The notes below the pieces were generated by a model. That model was not told the DNA's origin. It saw only the letters and a program-made list of their open reading frames with translations, and did not search any database. Made by a program: the position numbers and the translations under genes. Below are positions 42,084 to 50,007 of a stretch of DNA of 64,000 nt, one piece after another; within the stretch, counting starts at the first letter, position 1, and every line of letters starts with the position of its first letter. This DNA is from Bifidobacterium margollesii (GTDB lineage: Bacteria; Actinomycetota; Actinomycetes; Actinomycetales; Bifidobacteriaceae): NCBI RefSeq assembly GCF_002860355.1, contig NZ_NMWU01000002.1, positions 165,770 through 229,769 on the forward strand, written 5' to 3'.

Positions 42084-44324
42084 GTGATTCAGTCGGTGGC
42101 GCAGAAGATGGCTTCGGATCTCGTCGATCGCAGGCAGGCGATCAACCGCGAGCTCAGCCGCAACGGGGTTCGGTTCGGCATCTACAAGAACGGTCGGTAT
42201 CATGACCAGCTGTTCCCGTACGATCCGATTCCCCGCATCATCGAATCGGATGAATTCGACGAACTGGAAGCCGGCCTCAAGCAGCGAGTCAATGCGCTCA
42301 ACGCCTATTTGCGCGACATCTACTCCGACAAGCGCATCATCCACGACGGCGTGATTCCCGAGGAATACGTCTACACGTCCGAAGGCTATTTCCCCCAGGT
42401 CAACGGCGTCACCCCACCGGCCGGCGTGTTCGCCCACATCGCCGGCGAGGATCTGGTGCAGGGGGAGGACGGCCGCTGGTGGGTGCTCGAGGACAATCTG
42501 CGCATCCCCTCCGGCGCCAGCTATCCGCTGTTCGTGCGCGACATCGAGCGTCGCATCTCCCCGAAACTGTTCCGGGACGTCCATGTGCGCGACAATCGTG
42601 CGTATCCGCTGCTGCTGCGACGATCCATGGACTTCGTCTCCACCGAAGGCATCTCCGTGGTGCTCACCCCCGGCCGCTTCAACTCGGCGTTCTTCGAACA
42701 CGCCTATCTGGCCGAGAAAACCGGCGCCGTGCTGGCGTTCCCCGAAGACCTCGAAGTGGAACAGAACAAGCTGTACTTCATCGACTATTCGGGCAGCAAG
42801 CATCGTGTGGGCGTGGTGTATCGCCGGCTGTCCGACGAATACCTCGACCCGTTCGCGTTCAACGCCGATTCGGTGATCGGCGTGCCCGGTCTGCTCGCCG
42901 CATACCGTGCGGGCAACGTGGCCATCATGAACGCGCCCGGCAACGGTGCGGCCGACGACAAGGCCATCTACTACTTCGTGCCGGCGATGGTGCAGTACTA
43001 TCTGCATGAGGATCCGATTCTGCACAACGCGCCCACCTACATGCCGATGTTCAGCGCGGATCGCAAAACCGTGCTCGACCGTCTCGGCGAACTGGTGATC
43101 AAGGACGTGGCTGAGGCCGGCGGATACGGCGTGGTGTTCGGCTCCACGCTCGACGCCCGCCAGCGCGAGGAGCTGGCCGAGAAGATCAAGGCCGAACCGC
43201 GCCGGTTCATCGCGCAGGAGGTCATTCAGTTCCGCGACATCGACGTGGTCGATCCGGTCACCGGACACCATGAGCCGCGCAAGGCCGATCTGCGCGCGTT
43301 CGTGGTTTCCGGGCCCGATACGCGCGTGTGGTATTCGGGCCTCACCCGTTACTCCTCGGTGCCCGGTCAGATGATCGTCAACTCGTCGCAGGGCGGCGGT
43401 TTCAAGGACACTTGGGTGCTCGCCGGGCCCGACACGCCCACGATGGACGAGTTCGCGGGGGAGAAGATCTCCGTGGCCGCCGAATCGGCCCGACACTCGC
43501 TGTCGCTGCTCACCGCGTCCAAGGCCGACAACCTCTATTGGCTCGGCCGATACACCGAGCGCGTGTTCACCACGCTCACCCGGTTCTTCCCGTTCTACGA
43601 TCATGTGATGGACACGGATGTGGACGCCTTCCGCCCGTTCGCGCGCGCGCTCGACCTGCCCGAGGACTTCGAGGATTTCGACGCCTTCATCCAGAACTTC
43701 CTGTACGACCCGGGCAACCCGAATTCGGTGCGCAGTGCCATGGACTGCGCGTTCAACAATGCGGTGATCCTGCGTCCGGAACTGAGCTCGCGCGTGCTGC
43801 AGTACGTGGAACTGGCTCTGAGCTCCATCGCCGACGCCTCCAGCCGCTCCTCCGACGCCGAGGACATCTACGATCAGCGTGACGTGGAGGACGACATGCT
43901 CGCCTTCTGGGGTGCGATCGAGAATTCCGTGGTCGACCAGACGCTCAAGTCGTTCCTGTTCATCGGCAAGTATCTGGAACGGCTTGACCTGTACACCAGG
44001 CTCAAGGCCACCGGCCCTGAACTCAAGCCGCCGATGACCAAGCTGATCGGCTACGCGGTCACGCTCGACGGCATGCCGGTGCCGGAATGCTTCGCCTCCG
44101 GGCTGCGCTGGCTGATCGGCCAACTGCCCGGCCGCGGCTACCCGGAACTGGCCGAAACGCTCAAACGATTCCAGCAGGGATTCTCCGACCGTGTGACTGC
44201 CGCCGCATTGAAGCCGCTCAGCGAGATCTCCGCGATGAACCTTGCCGGGCCGGTCCATACGGAGGCCAACGGAGCTGGTGACGCCGATGAGTCCGGTGAG
44301 GTCGATGCGTCTGTGAGGCTGTAG
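42084..44324 (+). CDS. Circularly permuted ATP-grasp and alpha-E domain fusion protein
   Basis: A 746-residue protein fusing two domains that are often separate genes. Residues 1-460 or so look like a circularly permuted ATP-grasp ligase (DUF404/DUF407 type): YEE-type GVIPEEYVYTSEGYFPQVNGV, GEDLVQGEDGRWWVLEDNLRIPSGASYPLFVR, VKDVAEAGGYGVVFGS and RFIAQEVIQFRDIDVVD. Residues 470-730 are the all-helical alpha-E domain (ADNLYWLGRYTERVFTTLTRFF). Such proteins are predicted to form amide bonds, possibly in a small peptide, together with the transglutaminase-like protein next to them. That role is inferred from the family and not proven. The start is GTG with GGAGG upstream. Confidence 0.82.
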   Translation: MIQSVAQKMASDLVDRRQAINRELSRNGVRFGIYKNGRYHDQLFPYDPIPRIIESDEFDELEAGLKQRVNALNAYLRDIYSDKRIIHDGVIPEEYVYTSEGYFPQVNGVTPPAGVFAHIAGEDLVQGEDGRWWVLEDNLRIPSGASYPLFVRDIERRISPKLFRDVHVRDNRAYPLLLRRSMDFVSTEGISVVLTPGRFNSAFFEHAYLAEKTGAVLAFPEDLEVEQNKLYFIDYSGSKHRVGVVYRRLSDEYLDPFAFNADSVIGVPGLLAAYRAGNVAIMNAPGNGAADDKAIYYFVPAMVQYYLHEDPILHNAPTYMPMFSADRKTVLDRLGELVIKDVAEAGGYGVVFGSTLDARQREELAEKIKAEPRRFIAQEVIQFRDIDVVDPVTGHHEPRKADLRAFVVSGPDTRVWYSGLTRYSSVPGQMIVNSSQGGGFKDTWVLAGPDTPTMDEFAGEKISVAAESARHSLSLLTASKADNLYWLGRYTERVFTTLTRFFPFYDHVMDTDVDAFRPFARALDLPEDFEDFDAFIQNFLYDPGNPNSVRSAMDCAFNNAVILRPELSSRVLQYVELALSSIADASSRSSDAEDIYDQRDVEDDMLAFWGAIENSVVDQTLKSFLFIGKYLERLDLYTRLKATGPELKPPMTKLIGYAVTLDGMPVPECFASGLRWLIGQLPGRGYPELAETLKRFQQGFSDRVTAAALKPLSEISAMNLAGPVHTEANGAGDADESGEVDASVRL

Positions 44325-44378
44325 GGTAGGAGGTAGTGACTCACAGACAGGCCATAAGGCCATAAGGAGCTGACTCGG

Positions 44379-45188
44379 TTGAAGAAACTGTATTTTGACT
44401 ATGCGATGAAACTGACGTTCAGTTCACCGGTGACCGATCATCGCTTTCAGCTTCGATGCATCCCCGCCACCGGGCCGCGGCAGCAGGTGGTGGACACCAA
44501 GGTGGTGATCGATCCCGAAGTGGAAGCGGAGAAGGCCATTGACTCCTTCGACTCCGTGGTGATGACCGGTTTCATCCCCGAGCCGCACGATCATTTCGGA
44601 TACCGGGTGACGGGCATCGCCTTCGTGGACAACGAGCACATCAAGTCCGAAATCTACAAGCCGCTGTACCGCTTCGATTCGGCGCTCACCATTCCCGGGC
44701 CGTCGATTACCGCGCTGACGGAGCGATGCAAGGATCGTCTGCGGCACGAGCGCAATACCGGCTCGCCGGTTGCGGTGGCCTCGGTGGTGATGGACGAGGT
44801 GTACCAATCGTTCACCTATACGCCCAAATCCACCACGATCCGCACGACGGCGGAGGAGGCGCTGACCCAGGCCAAGGGCGTGTGCCAGGACTACGCGCAT
44901 GTGATGCTCGCCGTGTGCCGGCATGTTGGGCTCACCGCCCGGTACATCGCCGGACTGCTCGGCGGCGAGGGTGCCACGCATGCGTGGGTGGAGGTGTATC
45001 ACAAGGATCACTGGGTGGGTCTCGACCCGACCCACAACCGGTTGGTCGACGACAATTACATTACGATCGCCCACGGGCGCGACTACCGTGACTGCATGCT
45101 CGACATCGGCATCTTCTCCGGCGACAAGGTGACGCAGAGCCAGTGGGTGAACGCCTCCGTACATGAAGCCTCACATGTCGGACTTTGA
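44379..45188 (+). CDS. Transglutaminase-like cysteine protease family protein
   Basis: A 269-residue protein with an N-terminal beta-domain (KLTFSSPVTDHRFQLRCIP) and a transglutaminase-like core. The catalytic triad is visible: Cys in TQAKGVCQDYAHVML, His in GATHAWVEVY, and Asp in VGLDPTHNRLV. It probably works with the upstream ATP-grasp/alpha-E protein; this pairing is common in bacteria and the joint product is unknown. I chose the TTG at 44379, with AAGGAG about 10 bases upstream; an ATG at 44403 would shorten it by 8 residues. Confidence 0.82.
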   Translation: MKKLYFDYAMKLTFSSPVTDHRFQLRCIPATGPRQQVVDTKVVIDPEVEAEKAIDSFDSVVMTGFIPEPHDHFGYRVTGIAFVDNEHIKSEIYKPLYRFDSALTIPGPSITALTERCKDRLRHERNTGSPVAVASVVMDEVYQSFTYTPKSTTIRTTAEEALTQAKGVCQDYAHVMLAVCRHVGLTARYIAGLLGGEGATHAWVEVYHKDHWVGLDPTHNRLVDDNYITIAHGRDYRDCMLDIGIFSGDKVTQSQWVNASVHEASHVGL

Positions 45189-45281
45189 GGGGTGAATCAG
45201 GGGCTTTTTCGCCTCGAAATCGCGAGTTGTGAGGCCGATTTTTCGAGCGTCTCCCCGGGTGCGACACGGCGGCGACGGGAT

Positions 45282-45310
45282 TTGCCTCGGTCGCGGGGTT
45301 ATGGCATACT
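45282..45310 (+). promoter_or_regulatory. Predicted promoter of tRNA-Ser
   Basis: TTGCCT (45282-45287) and CATACT (45305-45310) are 17 bases apart, 29 bases upstream of the mature tRNA. Each matches four of six consensus bases. Confidence 0.45.
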
Positions 45311-45339
45311 GTACAAGTTGCCTGATCAAGGCAGCGAAT

Positions 45340-45425
45340 GGATAAGTGTCCGAGCGGTCGAAGGAGCACGCCTCGAAAGCGTGTGAGGGCAACCCCCTCC
45401 GCGAGTTCGAATCTCGCCTTATCCG
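45340..45425 (+). tRNA. tRNA-Ser (anticodon CGA)
   Basis: An 86-nt type II tRNA. The acceptor arms GGATAAG and CTTATCC pair. The anticodon stem CACGC/GCGTG holds the loop CTCGAAA, giving anticodon CGA (45374-45376), which reads UCG. A long variable arm (about 45381-45400) is typical of tRNA-Ser, and the T arm is CGAG-TTCGAAT-CTCG. CCA is not encoded. Its 3' end is the attachment site of the integrated element: the last 13 bases belong to the left 26-bp repeat. Confidence 0.95.
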
Positions 45426-45438
45426 CCCCTAGGGTTTC
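45413..45438 (+). repeat. Left attachment site (attL core)
   Basis: This 26-bp repeat (CTCGCCTTATCCGCC-C-CTAGGGTTTC) spans the tRNA 3' end and the start of its terminator. It matches 53308-53333 at 25 of 26 positions. Confidence 0.9.
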
Positions 45439-45464
45439 GAGCGGTTCGCTTGAAACCCTTTTTT
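45431..45464 (+). terminator. tRNA-Ser terminator inside the element's left end
   Basis: AGGGTTTC pairs with GAAACCCT, with an inner AGCG/CGCT, followed by TTTTTT. Part of the stem is inside the left attachment repeat, so the element supplies a replacement terminator for the tRNA it entered. Confidence 0.88.
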
Positions 45465-45548
45465 CATGCCGAAAACGTTGCAGTTCCGCCGTTTTTAAGG
45501 TTTTACGCCGTTTCTCCCATGTCTGCGTAATGGTGCGCGATAGTGCGT

Positions 45549-45590
45549 TTTAGTAGGTACCATAGTGGGTACATCGGCGGGTACGGACAG
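45549..45590 (+). promoter_or_regulatory. Predicted integrase arm-type sites, left end
   Basis: RGGTAC occurs at 45555, 45567 and 45579, an exact 12-bp period (contexts TAGTAGGTACCA, TAGTGGGTACAT, CGGCGGGTACGG). The same motif with the same spacing occurs near the right end, as expected for arm sites of a tyrosine integrase. Confidence 0.65.
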
Positions 45591-45637
45591 CCCGCGCGAA
45601 AAATTACCCACTTAACGACACCGGGAAAGGCTGTGAT

Positions 45638-47137
45638 ATGGGAAGGCCACGCAAGCGACAGCGCCGGCGCTTCGGCCGGCTGCGCACGATCACCAAGCAC
45701 GGCCACGAATACATCGAAGCCTCATACCTCACTCCGTTATGGGCGTTCTCCCAATGGCCCAACCTCCCCAAACGCCAGTACAAGGTCGTACAGCCCGAAT
45801 ACGAGACCGAGGCCGTGGCATGGCTGACCGAGGCAGAGAAGGCCATAACGCTGGGGGCATGGACGCCGCCCCAGCTCGAACGCGCGAGGGAGAGACGCGA
45901 GGCCGTCACCTTCCGCGACTACGCCGAACAATGGGTGAGAAACCGGCGCAAGGCCAACGGCGACCCCATACGCGAGACATCGAAGCAGAAGCACCGCGAG
46001 GCGCTGCGCCTTTACCTCTACCCGGCGTTCGGTGACAAGCGACTGACGGACATCACCGCCAAGGACGTTCAGGCGTGGTGGGATGCGTTCACGCCGGAAC
46101 GCGCCAACGAGGAAGGCGTAAGCCTTGAAGCACGCCGTCGCGCCGTCTACGCCACGCTTCGGGCCATCATGGCGAGCGCCGCCCGCGAACCCGTGGACGA
46201 CGACGGGAACACGCTCATCAAGGCCACGCCATGCACCATACGCACGTCACAGGGCGAGACGCGCCACAAGGTCGTCATAGCCGAGATCGACCAACTACAG
46301 GCACTGTACGAGGCCATGCCCGCGTGGATACGACTCACTGCTTATCTCGCCGGCTATATGGGATTGCGTGAGGGCGAGTGCTTGGGCTTGCAACGCCAAG
46401 ACATCGACCTTGACACGATGACGTTGCATGTTCGCCGCGCCGCCAAGACCGAAGAATACGAGGACGGCACCAAGAAGAACGTGTTAGGCCCGCCGAAAAG
46501 CCGCAGCAGCGTCCGAGACCTGACCATACCCGAATGCGTCGTGCAGCCATTGCGCGAGCACATGGAGCACGTGGGCAACGAACCCGACGCCTTGCTGTTC
46601 CCCGCGCCCCGTTCTGGCGGCGTATGCGCCGGGCAAACGCTGCGCAACGCCTTCAACCGGGTGGTCAACGATACGCCGGCGCTCGCCGGCATGAGGTTTC
46701 ACGATCTGCGAGACACCGCGCTCACGCGATTGGCCGCGATGGGGGCCACTAACGGCGAACTCATGCGACAGGCCGGACACCAGACCATCGCCGTTGCGAG
46801 CAAGTACCAGCACCGCGTCGAAAGCCATTACGACACCGTTATCAGCAACCTCGACAACGCCGTAACGGCCGCGAGCGCCACGAACGACAAGACAACGCCC
46901 GAGCCGGCACAAGACGGTGACATGTCTACCCAGACCATACCCGACGCCCGGCCGAACGATCGTCAGCCAGACGCCGACAATGAGCTTGCAGCGCTCGCCG
47001 GCGTGCTCGCCGCCATGCCCCTATCGGAGCGCGTGACCGTGCTGCGCTCGCTGCCGATCGACAGGCGCGTGGCAGTGGTCGGCGCGCTGCCGGCCACGGT
47101 GAAGGGCGAGACACTGGCGGAACTGTTCAAGACGTGA
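45638..47137 (+). CDS. int: Tyrosine-type site-specific integrase
   Basis: Integrates and excises the element at tRNA-Ser. It has 499 residues: a basic N-terminus (MGRPRKRQRRRFGRL) likely to bind arm sites, a core-binding domain (TFRDYAEQWVRNRR ... LYLYPAFGDKRLTDITAKDVQAWW) and a catalytic domain. The catalytic residues are Arg in GYMGLREGECL, Lys in PPKSRSSVRDL, His-x-x-Arg in FHDLRDTAL, His in GHQTIAV and Tyr in ESHYDTV. A 100-residue C-terminal tail of unknown role follows (LAALAGVLAAMPLSERVTVLRSLP). It starts 213 bases from the tRNA. Confidence 0.95.
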   Translation: MGRPRKRQRRRFGRLRTITKHGHEYIEASYLTPLWAFSQWPNLPKRQYKVVQPEYETEAVAWLTEAEKAITLGAWTPPQLERARERREAVTFRDYAEQWVRNRRKANGDPIRETSKQKHREALRLYLYPAFGDKRLTDITAKDVQAWWDAFTPERANEEGVSLEARRRAVYATLRAIMASAAREPVDDDGNTLIKATPCTIRTSQGETRHKVVIAEIDQLQALYEAMPAWIRLTAYLAGYMGLREGECLGLQRQDIDLDTMTLHVRRAAKTEEYEDGTKKNVLGPPKSRSSVRDLTIPECVVQPLREHMEHVGNEPDALLFPAPRSGGVCAGQTLRNAFNRVVNDTPALAGMRFHDLRDTALTRLAAMGATNGELMRQAGHQTIAVASKYQHRVESHYDTVISNLDNAVTAASATNDKTTPEPAQDGDMSTQTIPDARPNDRQPDADNELAALAGVLAAMPLSERVTVLRSLPIDRRVAVVGALPATVKGETLAELFKT

Positions 47138-47140
47138 GGC

Positions 47141-47186
47141 GCGACACGCCCGAAACTTCGGTTTGCGCTGAAACCGGGCGTGTCGC
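47141..47186 (+). terminator. Hairpin after the integrase gene
   Basis: GCGACACGCCCG pairs perfectly with CGGGCGTGTCGC. The 22-nt loop can pair further (GTTT/AAAC). It lies 4 bases after the integrase stop. There is no T-run, so it may act as a Rho-dependent or partial terminator. Confidence 0.65.
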
Positions 47187-47550
47187 AAGGCGAGACGATG
47201 GCGCAGTGAACCACATTAAGCGTTTGGCTTTGTAACGCTTGTATGGCGTCATTGCAGCGTGTGACGAACGTGCACACCATGTATGGAGATGATGTTTCAC
47301 GATGTTTCACGCATGATTGGTTAATTTTGGAGGGTGTCGTATAAGCCGCCCGATAACGCGGCTTGCCGCGACACACTGCTGGGATTGCGTCGTTGTTGTC
47401 GCTATTATCGCAACCAACGCACAGGTACGCGGCAACGTGCATTGTGCGGAACAACAGAAAAGCGAACGCCCCACAGCGGCAACTATGAGGCGTTCCGACC
47501 CCCGCACCGCGAACAAACGCGGAAGTAAACAAAATTGATTAGAGGTCAAA
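47187..47550. other. Intergenic region between int and the excisionase-like gene
   Basis: No gene I can support. It contains a direct repeat GATGTTTCAC (47288-47308 region) and a nested hairpin (GTGTCG...CGACAC around AGCCGC/GCGGCT, about 47334-47376). It should hold the promoter for the excisionase-like gene, but no clear hexamers stand out. Confidence 0.5.
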
Positions 47551-47760
47551 ATGAACGATACCACCAACACCATTGCCACGCCGAACGCCAGCACCAACAT
47601 GAGACGGCTCGAACCCTTGAAAGCCGCCACCGAATCGCTCGGCTTCCATGACACCCGCGTGACCATGCGACTCGTGCGCGAAGGCAAATTGAAGGCCGTC
47701 CAGATCGGCAAACGGGTAATGATCTCCACCAAGTCCCTGAACGACTTCGCCGGCTGCTAG
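47551..47760 (+). CDS. Excisionase-like helix-turn-helix protein
   Basis: A 69-residue protein. After about 25 unstructured residues, RLEPLKAATESLGFHDTRVTMRLVREGKLKAVQIGKRVMISTKSLNDF resembles the MerR-like winged helix of excisionases: a helix, the VREGKLKAVQIGKRVMIS hairpin typical of the HTH_17 family, then a final helix. GAGGTC precedes the ATG. Its position behind the integrase supports a role as Xis or a recombination directionality factor. It could instead be a regulator. Confidence 0.7.
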   Translation: MNDTTNTIATPNASTNMRRLEPLKAATESLGFHDTRVTMRLVREGKLKAVQIGKRVMISTKSLNDFAGC

Positions 47761-47791
47761 CAGCGCTCGCGAGCGCACGAAAGGCGGCGGA

Positions 47792-48196
47792 GTGGGTAGC
47801 GAACTCGTAAGAAAAGCCGAGTGGCTGGGAGGCCGCGACCGGCTCAAACTGACCGCGACCGCCCGTGTTGTGTTGAACCATATGGCCCGTCTCGCCTTAG
47901 ATAACGGCGGTACCGGCGTCGGTGACGAACGCCAGTACGGGCAGACGAAGGACGGCAAACCCGCCCAACTGTTCACACAGGCGCAGGCCACAGCAATAGA
48001 CGAGGTCGGCATGTGCGCCCGCATGTACATGCAGCAGATCGCGCGTCTGGAGTCATGCGGGGTTTTGGAGCGTGTGGACAAGTCAGCCCCCGGCCGTTCG
48101 CGGTCGTTCCGGCTTCATGTGGCGGAAATGTACGACGCCTACAAGCGAAAAGAAGAGCTAAAGACAGACAGGGCGCGGGCCGGCGCGACGAACTAG
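47792..48196 (+). CDS. Small winged-helix protein, candidate replication initiator
   Basis: A 134-residue protein with a GTG start at 47792 and AAAGGCGGCGGA upstream. The fold looks like a winged helix: LTATARVVLNHMARLALD (helices), FTQAQATAIDEVGMCARMYMQQIARLESCGVLERVD (recognition helix region) and RSRSFRLHVAEMYDAY (wing and last helix), similar to the N-terminal domains of plasmid or phage replication initiators. A 23-bp-period iteron array begins 125 bases after the stop. I infer that it binds the iterons as an origin protein. It could instead be only a transcription factor. Confidence 0.6.
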   Translation: MGSELVRKAEWLGGRDRLKLTATARVVLNHMARLALDNGGTGVGDERQYGQTKDGKPAQLFTQAQATAIDEVGMCARMYMQQIARLESCGVLERVDKSAPGRSRSFRLHVAEMYDAYKRKEELKTDRARAGATN

Positions 48197-48232
48197 CCCC
48201 ACTGGCATCCGACCCCGGCACCACGACAAAGG

Positions 48233-48502
48233 GTGAATGATTCATTCATGCGTCTTAGAACGATCGTTCTAAGACAGGTGAACAGATCATTCACCCTTTA
48301 ATCGTTGTGGCGACAGTTTCCGCGAACGAATCGTTCACCCGTCGCGGAACAGATCGTTCACGAACGGGTGAACGATTCATTCATGAACAGGTGAACGAAT
48401 CGTTCCGTAACAGGTGAACGAATCGTTCACCCCTAATACAAAGGAATACAAGAGACTACAAACTGACTTCAATCTGAATACAAGCGTGAACGAATCGTTC
48501 AC
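48233..48502. repeat. Iteron-like array of palindromic 17-mers, candidate origin
   Basis: Eight near-palindromic sites with the consensus GTGAACGAATCGTTCAC start at 48233, 48278, 48322, 48345, 48368, 48391, 48414 and 48486. The five from 48322 to 48414 have an exact 23-bp period. Between the seventh and eighth sites lies an AT-richer stretch (48431-48485) with three AATACAA-like repeats, which could be the unwinding element. This layout fits an iteron-controlled replication origin. A cooperative repressor-binding array is the main alternative. Confidence 0.75.
48252..48275. promoter_or_regulatory. Perfect 24-bp palindrome within the iteron region
   Basis: GTCTTAGAACGA is followed directly by its reverse complement. 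It lies between the first two iteron sites and has a different sequence from them, apart from a shared GAACGATCGTTC core. A possible binding site for a second protein. Confidence 0.7.
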
Positions 48503-49002
48503 CTGTTGACACGCCGCCCCAGCGATCGAACAAACTTACGAAGAATCGGCGATGAAGATGAACGAAGCCCGCAACCCGCGATGCCACCCGCCATCGAGAG
48601 TCACGAGAGAACAGCCGCCAGCGACGAACCCATGTGCCACGATCGGTGAGCGCCGGACATGAACCCTAACGGCGCTCGCCGGCAACATATCCCGATCGAC
48701 GGCCGGCCGTGATCTGCGAGACGACCGCCGCGCGCCCGATCTGAACAACCGCCCGGCGCTCGCGAGCGCCAGCCGATCGACAGCCGTTCGGCGGGCATCA
48801 TGGCCGACGTTCACGAGAGCGGCCGTGTAAACGCCCGAAACGATCGAACACGTGCAACTTATCGCGTCGGACGGGAAAGCCGGCAGACGACGCCCTAGCG
48901 TGACGATTCGGGGCATGTGCCGGGTATTGCCTCGATGGGGTGCGCTAGATTGGGGCATGTCAGCGCCGACCATACGGCGCGCGAACGGAAAGCGGGGACG
49001 AC
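48503..49002. other. Region with no supported gene
   Basis: Reading frames here look like overlaps with implausible Arg/Ser/Pro composition. It contains a 16-bp palindrome (GGCGCTCG and its complement, 48755-48770) and several CGATCG/CCGATC motifs. A 36-residue frame at 48551 has no ribosome site. Confidence 0.5.
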
Positions 49003-49293
49003 ATGGCACAGGGCGCGTGGCATACCGCCGTGGGCTTCATCTTGGAGGATTCGGACGCCGACGTGACCCGAGAGCGCGAGGCGGCACGCCAGATCGCCGG
49101 CCGGATATTGCGAGCCGCCGCCCACTCGATGCAGCAAGGCCAACCCCAGCCCCTCACGCTGCGACTGCCCGCCGACTCACAGACCGCCGCCATAACCGGC
49201 GCATCCCTCTTGCTGCTCGCCCAACAGATCGACCCCGCCGCCGCGCACGTCGGGCAACGATGGCAACGCCCGGCCGCGCGACACGACCGGTAA
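49003..49293 (+). CDS. Hypothetical protein of the element
   Basis: A 96-residue protein, MAQGAWHTAVGFILEDSD at the start. It has helical character: EREAARQIAGRILRAAAHSMQQG, then AAITGASLLLLAQQIDPAAAHV. A weak ribosome site (GCGGGGAC) lies upstream of the ATG. I do not recognise the family. A 23-bp segment of this gene (49100-49122) is repeated at 49387-49409 after it, perhaps a remnant of a partial duplication. Confidence 0.5.
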   Translation: MAQGAWHTAVGFILEDSDADVTREREAARQIAGRILRAAAHSMQQGQPQPLTLRLPADSQTAAITGASLLLLAQQIDPAAAHVGQRWQRPAARHDR

Positions 49294-49577
49294 GCCCGCG
49301 AGCGCCCGACGATCCGCGAGACGGAGCCGCCGCCGCTGCGCTCGCGAGCGCCCGCCGCGTTCGATCTGCCGCGCTGCTGCCAAGCTGCCGGATATTGCGA
49401 GCCGCCGCCGATCGGCGGCGCTTACCGTGCGGGCCGTTGCGAGCTGTTGCCGATCTGCTGCCGGCTATTTTCCGGGTTTATTTTCCTTGCTGCCCTATTT
49501 TCCGCGTGTGGTCGGCGGGAACCGTTGCAATCACTGGCGTCGCTTATTTTCCATAGTCGTGTTCCCTTGCCCGGTTT
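49294..49577. other. Intergenic region with short repeats
   Basis: It holds the second copy of the 23-bp repeat (49387-49409), a 14-bp palindrome of the GCGCTCGC octamer (49338-49351), and four copies of TATTTTCC (49466, 49479, 49496, 49545). No gene is supported. It leads into the Xre promoter. Confidence 0.6.
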
Positions 49578-49617
49578 TACATAGTTAACTATTTGACAAT
49601 ACATAGATAACTATGTA
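49578..49617. promoter_or_regulatory. Two 18-bp operators over the xre promoter
   Basis: TACATAG-TTAA-CTATTTG (49578-49595) and TACATAG-ATAA-CTATGTA (49600-49617) share the consensus TACATAG-N4-CTATGTA. Their centres are 22 bp apart, two helical turns. They flank the -35 and overlap the spacer and -10 of the promoter of the Xre gene, so autorepression is likely. Confidence 0.8.
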
Positions 49618-49621
49618 ACAA
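49593..49621 (+). promoter_or_regulatory. Promoter of the xre operon
   Basis: A perfect TTGACA (49593-49598) and TAACAA (49616-49621) are spaced by 17 bases, with the two operators overlapping both elements. Confidence 0.7.
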
Positions 49622-49663
49622 TGAAGGTAAAGCCGATCGACAAGGGAGGTGAGAACACAACAA

Positions 49664-49855
49664 ATGACGCTCAAGGAACTTCGGGAAGGCGCGAACATGT
49701 CGCAGACCCGACTAGCCGAGCTGAGCGGCGTGCCACAGCAAGTAATCAGCGCCTACGAACGCGGCGCGAAGGACTGGAGGAACATGCCGTTAGAAAGGGC
49801 GATAGCGCTCGCGGACGCGCTCGGCGTGACCGATCTGCGCCAGCTCGGACTATAA
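49664..49855 (+). CDS. Xre/Cro-type repressor
   Basis: A 63-residue DNA-binding protein consisting only of an HTH_3 domain: MTLKELREGANMSQTRLAELSGVPQQVISAYERGAKDWRNMPLERAIALADALGVTDLRQL. The recognition helix is VPQQVISAYERG. I chose the ATG at 49664; the AAGGGAGG ribosome site is 14 bases upstream, rather far, and the GTG at 49649 is the alternative. It probably binds the twin operators at 49578-49617 and controls itself and the genes behind it. Confidence 0.88.
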   Translation: MTLKELREGANMSQTRLAELSGVPQQVISAYERGAKDWRNMPLERAIALADALGVTDLRQLGL

Positions 49856-50007
49856 GCCCACCCGAAGCACGTAAAAGGCCCCGTAGTGCTGGAACCACCA
49901 CGAGGCCGAAAGCCAACCAAGACACCGCTAACGATCAATCAAGCAATGACCGGGAAGGCGTACCCCATTCTATCGGGCGTACCATCCCGGCCGGGAAGGA
50001 ACACGCC

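Noticed and set aside
41994-44363. 789-residue open frame on the minus strand opposite the ATP-grasp gene
   Set aside because: It is the complement of a well-supported gene with clear domain motifs; its His/Arg/Gly-rich composition has no recognisable motif.
48233-48502. CRISPR array
   Set aside because: The units are palindromic 17-mers with 6-bp gaps, no spacer-sized unique sequence, and there are no cas genes in the window.
48551-48661. 36-residue frame after the iterons
   Set aside because: No ribosome site and no hydrophobic core pattern.
48536-49009. 157-residue minus-strand frame in the element
   Set aside because: Arg-rich, no ribosome site, no motif, and it overlaps the start of a better plus-strand frame.
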